A DNA stretch of 11,131 nucleotides. Origin: Tissierella_B sp964485455. Lineage in GTDB: Bacteria > Bacillota > Clostridia > Tissierellales > Tissierellaceae. Where the stretch lies: contig CAZAJU010000069.1 in NCBI GenBank assembly GCA_964485455.1, forward strand, positions 1 through 11,131. Direction: 5' to 3'. The translations under genes and the position numbers were made by a program. Below the pieces are notes generated by a model. It was not told the DNA's origin and did not search any database. It saw nothing but the letters and a program-made list of their open reading frames with translations. Below are positions 8,036 through 11,131 of this stretch, in pieces. The first letter of the stretch is position 1. The number at the start of each line of letters is the position of its first letter.

Positions 8036-8448
8036 TGATCACCTTCCTCTTCCACCAAAAATAGGTCCCAAATAAACTTAAAAACTATAGAATTAAATAA
8101 TATTTGCTTAATATTAGTAGTTGCAATTACTTTTTTAATAATAATATAAAAGCTCCTAAAAAAGTTAAAGAATATGCTGCCATATTTCAGCCTTATAAAA
8201 ATCCTGTTAACTGACTTTAATATCCTGTTTCCTATATCTATAATACAGGAATAAAGCTTATAAAAGACACTAAGCTCTATGAGGCTCTTAGGGGAAGTAA
8301 AGATATCCTTTACTACAGAGCCCTTAAATAGATACTTTAAAAATCCTGCTATAGAAACCACTACCTTCTTTAAAAAGCTTTCTTCATAAAAGCCATAAAA
8401 GAAGTCCCAGAGTCGAACCAGGTATCTTACTACGATGCTATTATACAT
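8026..8448 (-). CDS. Small amphipathic protein, probable separate N-terminal module of the polymerase-like protein
   Basis: A 140-aa protein rich in Phe, Ile, Lys and Ser, with no signal peptide and no clear single transmembrane helix. It starts at ATG with AGGAG seven bases upstream, 15 bases after the DUF4330 gene. It shows loose internal repeats in which a Ser is followed by bulky hydrophobic residues: ESFLKKVV (23-30), GSVVKDIF (43-50), LSVFYKLY (59-66), GSIFFNFF (90-97). Amphipathic helices lying on the inner membrane face are likely. From memory, some clostridial O-antigen ligase-like proteins carry a similar Phe/Lys-rich N-terminal extension; here it is encoded separately and overlaps the polymerase gene by 10 bases. 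No known catalytic motif is visible. It could also be a frameshifted half of one gene, although both ORFs have usable ribosome sites. Confidence 0.65.
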   Translation of the reverse strand: MYNSIVVRYLVRLWDFFYGFYEESFLKKVVVSIAGFLKYLFKGSVVKDIFTSPKSLIELSVFYKLYSCIIDIGNRILKSVNRIFIRLKYGSIFFNFFRSFYIIIKKVIATTNIKQILFNSIVFKFIWDLFLVEEEGDQWW

Positions 8449-8463
8449 ACTACCACTCCTAGC

Positions 8464-8946
8464 CTACTCTAATTCCACACCCATTACCGTTGCAAAGAAA
8501 GCTATGCTTTTATTCTTCACTCTAAATTCAACACCAATTCGAATTTGCTCATCCCCTGCTACTATAACATCAGGATTATTTTTTACATCTGCACCTACTT
8601 TAAAGGTTGCTATATATTTTCCAGGTACGTCCATATTAACCCATTTACCATCTACCTCTACAGGTTCTTGATATGGTCTATATTCCACATCTTCTATAGT
8701 CCCAATATATCCGCCCTTATCATAATGGTAGATTGGGTCTCCTTCCTTTATACCATCCACTGTTGCCATTCTAATATCTGATACCTCAAAGGTAATAGTT
8801 GCAGGTGTAGTATCGCTTGCTACTATAGGTCTTGACTTCAACCTAGATGCCCCTCCTACTATTATAAGGGCTAATATCACCAATACGGATAAATCTATTA
8901 TGTTTATAATTCCAAACAATTTACCCTTTTCATTAATTATCTTCAT
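8464..8946 (-). CDS. DUF4330 family membrane-anchored protein
   Basis: A 160-aa protein. I chose ATG at 8946 because GGAGG (8954-8958) lies seven bases upstream; a TTG one codon earlier would sit only four bases from it. The N-terminus (MKIINEKGKLFGIINIIDL) leads into one transmembrane helix (about 15-33), followed by a beta-rich outer domain. The KLFGIINIIDL signature and length match DUF4330, a family of unknown function often found beside glycosyltransferases in clostridia and cyanobacteria. The outer part contains GIKEGDPIY (65-73) and GGYIGTIEDV (78-87), reminiscent of the MCE/MlaD pattern. The gene is four bases from the glycosyltransferase stop and its ribosome site overlaps that stop, so it is translationally linked. 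A role in handling lipid-linked polymer is a guess. Confidence 0.82.
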   Translation of the reverse strand: MKIINEKGKLFGIINIIDLSVLVILALIIVGGASRLKSRPIVASDTTPATITFEVSDIRMATVDGIKEGDPIYHYDKGGYIGTIEDVEYRPYQEPVEVDGKWVNMDVPGKYIATFKVGADVKNNPDVIVAGDEQIRIGVEFRVKNKSIAFFATVMGVELE

Positions 8947-8950
8947 CAAA

Positions 8951-10072
8951 TTACCTCCACTTATTTAAAATCTCTTTGTATATTTCTAGATGACGCTGGC
9001 CCATGGCCTTAGATGAGTAATTGTTATACACATCATCATATAGCCTTTCTCCCAGACTATTTAGCAATTTCTTATCCTCTGAAAGAGAAATTATCTTCTC
9101 TGCTAGAGCTTCAGAATCCCCAACTTTGATTAAATATCCATTCTCTCCATCTTTTATTAGGTTATTTATTCCACCTACATCTGTACTAATTATTGTCTTT
9201 TTCATTCTTGCACCTTCTAAAATCACATAAGGAAAGCTTTCACTTATAGATGTAAGTACATTTATATCTATAGCATTGAAGAATGCATCATTATCCTTAA
9301 CATATCCTAAAAAAAACACATTATCATTTAAGCCAAATTCAGCAACCATAGTCTTTAGCCTGTTTTCATCATTTCCATCTCCGGCTATTAAAAATATTAT
9401 ATCCTTATGGGACTTAATTACTCTATTTGCAGCCTTTATGAAGGTTTCATGATCCTTTACAGCATCAAGCCTAGCTACTATACCTACTATTTTACGCCCC
9501 TTATAATCTATCCTATAGCTAGATAAAAAATCATCTTTGTCTTTTACCGCCGGAATATCTTCAAAATCTATACCATTATATGCTACAAATATGGAGTCCT
9601 TCTTAAATCCCCTATTGACCAGCATGTCCTTAAAGGAATCGGATATAGCTATATAATAGTTGAAAATTTTAAGGGCAATGGTATTTAGACTTGTATAAAC
9701 TAACCTTTTATAGAAGTTATCTTTAAAATCTAACTTATAATCGCTATGTATAGTTGTAATCATTGGCTTATTTATCTTTCCTTTTAAGAACATAGCCACA
9801 AAGTTTGCTCTAGCTCCATGACAATGGACTATATCATAGCCTTGACTATTTACATCATCAGCTATCCTATTTACAACACTCATATCAGACCTAGATTTTT
9901 GCTTATACACATCTATATTGATACCTTCTTTTTTAGCATCTTCATAGAAGGTATCCTCTATAAAACAAACAACTCGAGCATCCACTAATCCATTTAAGCC
10001 TTTTAATAAAGTTATGATGTGTGTCTTTGCACCCCCGGTATCTCCACCGCTTATTATATGAAGTACTTTCAC
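8951..10072 (-). CDS. GT4 family glycosyltransferase
   Basis: A 373-aa GT-B retaining glycosyltransferase. The start is GTG at 10072 (MKVLHIISGG), preceded by AGGAGGGG at the right distance; an in-frame TTG nine codons upstream has no such site. Motifs: the GGDTGGAKTHI loop (9-19), HCHGARANF near 84, YNGID near 165, GIVARLDAVKD near 197 with the Arg/Lys pair that grips the donor diphosphate, LIAGDG, and the EX7E motif ESFPYVILE (278-286) followed by STDVGGINNLI. These are typical of enzymes moving a sugar from UDP- or GDP-sugar to a lipid-linked acceptor in the cytoplasm. Its place in the csaB/tagA run suggests a polymer backbone or side-chain sugar; donor and acceptor are not readable from sequence. 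It is 34 bases after the exported-protein gene, with a small palindrome between. Confidence 0.92.
   Translation of the reverse strand: MKVLHIISGGDTGGAKTHIITLLKGLNGLVDARVVCFIEDTFYEDAKKEGINIDVYKQKSRSDMSVVNRIADDVNSQGYDIVHCHGARANFVAMFLKGKINKPMITTIHSDYKLDFKDNFYKRLVYTSLNTIALKIFNYYIAISDSFKDMLVNRGFKKDSIFVAYNGIDFEDIPAVKDKDDFLSSYRIDYKGRKIVGIVARLDAVKDHETFIKAANRVIKSHKDIIFLIAGDGNDENRLKTMVAEFGLNDNVFFLGYVKDNDAFFNAIDINVLTSISESFPYVILEGARMKKTIISTDVGGINNLIKDGENGYLIKVGDSEALAEKIISLSEDKKLLNSLGERLYDDVYNNYSSKAMGQRHLEIYKEILNKWR
8954..8958 (-). promoter_or_regulatory. Ribosome binding site deciding the DUF4330 start
   Basis: GGAGG overlaps the last codons of the glycosyltransferase (the AGG codon before TAA). Its 7-base distance to ATG 8946 favours that start over the TTG at 8949. 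Confidence 0.75.
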
Positions 10073-10076
10073 AGTT

Positions 10077-10084
10077 CCCCTCCT
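10077..10084 (-). promoter_or_regulatory. Ribosome binding site deciding the GT4 start
   Basis: AGGAGGGG lies four bases before GTG 10072 (six from the AGGAGG core). It lies downstream of the TTG at 10099, so the longer reading is unlikely. Confidence 0.85.
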
Positions 10085-10089
10085 CTCAC

Positions 10090-10104
10090 ATAGATTCAAT
10101 CTAT
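10090..10104. repeat. 15-base palindrome in the gap before the GT4 gene
   Basis: ATAGATT-C-AATCTAT is a perfect odd palindrome (7-base arms, one-base centre) in the 34-base gap, just upstream of the GT4 ribosome site. On the transcript it can form a hairpin with 6-bp arms and a 3-nt loop. There is no T run, so it is not a terminator. It may be an RNA-processing or stability element, or chance. Confidence 0.5.
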
Positions 10105-10106
10105 CA

Positions 10107-10553
10107 TTATCTAATATCGTAGCCGCCTCTTACCATAAATATTGCATCTGTAGTACAATAAACTCCTCTACCATCATCTCTTGGGACTAGGAGCAAATGA
10201 TACGCTGGTATTGAAGCTCCTTGACTTAAATCTACACCTTCTGTAACATCCTGAAGTCCGCCAAGATTACTTACTATGGCAGTTGCTTTACCACCTCTTA
10301 ATATTATTTCAGTACCAGCCTTAGCTATTAAAAACTGTCCTTTTTTTAGCTCAACAATTTTCAACTCATAGGATGAGCTAGCCGCATTTCCAACTTTTTC
10401 ATCAATATATGATTTAAGATTTGAAATTGTATTATCCACATAGCTTAAGGTTACTAATGGATCTGATTCTGATCCAGGTTCAGAAAATACTGCAGTTGAA
10501 CCCAATAATACCACTGCAGCTCCTACTGCTATAAGTGATTTCTTAATATTCAT
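10107..10553 (-). CDS. Exported small protein of unknown function, first gene of the surface-polymer run
   Basis: A 148-aa protein. ATG follows AAGGAGG by five bases. Residues 1-24 are a classical signal peptide (two lysines, a hydrophobic core, likely signal peptidase I cleavage after AVFS). The mature part begins EPGSESDPLVTLSYVD; a 'GSESDPLVTxSYVD' start recurs, as far as I recall, in uncharacterised clostridial envelope proteins. Residues 36-54 look like a short amphipathic coiled coil. The remainder (about 63-145) is a compact beta-rich domain containing KKGQFLIAKAGTEIILRGG, a GVDLSQGASIPAYHLLLVP segment and a single Cys133. No catalytic motif is recognised. It sits directly behind the promoter and ahead of the glycosyltransferase, so it probably acts outside the membrane with the polymer made by this cluster. 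The name is left as unknown. Confidence 0.85.
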   Translation of the reverse strand: MNIKKSLIAVGAAVVLLGSTAVFSEPGSESDPLVTLSYVDNTISNLKSYIDEKVGNAASSSYELKIVELKKGQFLIAKAGTEIILRGGKATAIVSNLGGLQDVTEGVDLSQGASIPAYHLLLVPRDDGRGVYCTTDAIFMVRGGYDIR

Positions 10554-10597
10554 AATAGCCTCCTTGAAGTAAATTTCCCATATTACTACTAAAAGCT

Positions 10598-10626
10598 ATT
10601 ATACTACAAATAAAACTTCTAAAGAA
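10598..10626 (-). promoter_or_regulatory. Promoter of the surface-polymer operon
   Basis: On the - strand there is a perfect TATAAT (10598-10603), about 45 bases before the ATG of the exported-protein gene. The -35 position at 17 bases spacing is TTCTTT (10621-10626), a weak match, so an activator or alternative contact may be needed. An inverted repeat CTTCT-TT-AGAAG (10616-10627) covers the -35 box. The mazF terminator lies just upstream, so this is the likely start of the run down to tkt. Confidence 0.6.
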
Positions 10627-10627
10627 G
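10616..10627. repeat. Short inverted repeat over the -35 region
   Basis: CTTCT-AA-AGAAG on the + strand (arms of 5, spacer of 2) overlaps the -35 box of the operon promoter. The position suits an operator, but arms this short arise often by chance in AT-rich DNA. Confidence 0.3.
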
Positions 10628-10663
10628 GATTTATATAGGATTTTTTTAACTCCTAGTACCCAA

Positions 10664-10730
10664 AAAAATAAGCATCCTAGAGATATCAGAAATTAATCAT
10701 GTCAGAATCCCTATTTAAATGCTTATTTTT
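10664..10730 (-). terminator. Long hairpin terminator after mazF
   Basis: On the - strand a 12-bp stem pairs AAAAATAAGCAT (from 10730) with ATGCTTATTTTT (to 10664), and the T run continues to seven. The 43-nt interior can form a second stem, UAGGGAU with AUCUCUA (one G-U pair), giving a two-storey hairpin. It lies about 30 bases after the mazF stop and ahead of the operon promoter. The long interior is unusual, and a structured leader or small RNA is not excluded. Confidence 0.65.
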
Positions 10731-10760
10731 AATAAATATGTATTGATTTTATAGAGGATA

Positions 10761-11105
10761 TTACTTTAAACCTATACTTATTCTGAGAGCTTCATCTACA
10801 CTTCTCATCATATCCTCATCAAATCTGCCAATTTTTTCTCTAAGCCGTTTTTTATCTATTGTTCGTATCTGTTCTAATAATACTACTGAATCCTTAGGTA
10901 GTCCAAAATCAGGAGCATTTATCTCAATATGGGTAGGCAGCCTAGCTTTATTAATTTGAGAAGTTATTGCTGCGATAATTATTGTAGGGCTATATTTATT
11001 ACCTACATCGTTTTGAACTACCAATACTGGTCTTACTCCACCCTGTTCGGATCCTATAACTGGACTTAAATCAGCGTAGAAAATATCTCCTCTTTTTACA
11101 ATCAC
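10761..11105 (-). CDS. mazF: MazF/EndoA (PemK family) endoribonuclease toxin
   Basis: A 114-aa protein closely resembling Bacillus subtilis NdoA/EndoA (116 aa). The start MIVKRGDIFYADLSPVIGSE, the GGVRPVLV block and LLEQIRTIDKKRL are nearly the same. Arg25 and Thr48 are at the positions of the catalytic pair of that enzyme. It is a sequence-specific, ribosome-independent mRNA interferase; the Bacillus enzyme cuts UACAU, but the specificity here is inferred only. The GTG start overlaps the TGA of the preceding gene by four bases (GTGA) and the ribosome site is weak, so translation is likely coupled. In firmicutes the gene usually follows its CopG-type antitoxin and alr; the antitoxin, if present, is off the right edge. 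A terminator separates it from the polymer operon. Confidence 0.95.
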   Translation of the reverse strand: MIVKRGDIFYADLSPVIGSEQGGVRPVLVVQNDVGNKYSPTIIIAAITSQINKARLPTHIEINAPDFGLPKDSVVLLEQIRTIDKKRLREKIGRFDEDMMRSVDEALRISIGLK

Positions 11106-11131
11106 GATATCTCACGCCCTAATCTTTCAAC
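11102..11131 (-). CDS. 3' end of the gene upstream of mazF (antitoxin or other, unidentified)
   Basis: Only one of the three - strand frames is open to the window edge; it reads VERLGREIS and stops at TGA (11104-11102), overlapping the mazF GTG. By family context this should be the MazE/EndoAI-type antitoxin or another gene of the alr region, but nine residues are too few to decide. Confidence 0.45.
   Translation of the reverse strand, partial: VERLGREIS

Noticed and set aside
8026..8038. Programmed -1 frameshift joining the 140-aa protein to the polymerase-like protein
   Set aside because: The shared open stretch is only about 13 bases and has no X-XXY-YYZ slippery site; reinitiation at the overlapping ATG is simpler.
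8073..10099. Extended start of the GT4 protein at TTG 10099
   Set aside because: There is no ribosome site upstream of it, while a strong AGGAGGGG sits between it and GTG 10072, where the glycosyltransferase fold begins (MKVLHIISGG).
10090..10104. Palindrome before the GT4 gene as a terminator
   Set aside because: It is followed by GTGAGAGGAGG rather than a T run and lies inside a tightly packed operon.
10664..10730. Riboswitch in the gap upstream of the exported-protein gene
   Set aside because: The structure lies upstream of the operon's -10 box, so it is not in that leader; it fits the 3' end of the mazF transcript.
1..11131. CRISPR arrays, tRNA/rRNA genes, transposases or attachment sites
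   Set aside because: None was seen: no regularly spaced repeats, no tRNA-like cloverleaf in the short gaps, and no recombinase or transposase motifs.

Overview
The window looks like a low-GC, AT-rich Firmicutes chromosome, most likely a clostridial or Tissierella-like anaerobe. The evidence is strong AGGAGG-type ribosome binding sites, frequent GTG starts, heavy use of AUA/AAA-type codons, a MazF very close to the Bacillus EndoA type, and a CsaB/TagA surface-polymer locus. Taxonomy is inferred from protein style only; no rRNA or tRNA is present.

Layout. On the + strand there is the 3' part of a CofE-like gamma-glutamyl ligase family gene (3-1049) with a hairpin terminator, followed by a class I/II PLP aminotransferase (1178-2368). 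These converge on a bidirectional terminator (about 2380-2421). Everything to the right is on the - strand. Reading leftwards from the right edge there are: the last codons of an unidentified gene overlapping mazF/ndoA (10761-11105), a long hairpin terminator (10664-10730), and a promoter with a perfect TATAAT (10598-10603). This promoter heads a compact run: exported small protein (10107-10553), GT4 glycosyltransferase (8951-10072), DUF4330 membrane protein (8464-8946), small membrane-associated protein (8026-8448), O-antigen ligase/polymerase-like protein (6836-8035), csaB (5723-6820), tagA/wecG-type transferase (4956-5714), and transketolase tkt (2950-4917). It ends at a strong terminator (2921-2947). 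A small anchored protein with a PrcB-C-like domain (2429-2866) lies beyond it.

How the genes work together (inference from families). The eight-gene run resembles a locus for a pyruvylated secondary cell wall polymer, the ligand that SLH-domain surface proteins bind. TagA would add ManNAc to an undecaprenyl-linked GlcNAc primer, CsaB would add a pyruvate ketal to it, the GT4 enzyme would add a further sugar, and the multi-pass protein would polymerise or ligate chains outside the membrane. DUF4330 and the two small proteins are uncharacterised partners. DUF4330 shows an MCE/MlaD-like pattern that deserves a structural test. The 140-aa protein appears to be a separately encoded amphipathic N-terminal module of the polymerase. 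No SLH protein, TagO-type initiator or UDP-ManNAc epimerase is in the window.

No intergenic gap exceeds about 210 bases. No CRISPR array, insertion sequence, tRNA or rRNA was seen.
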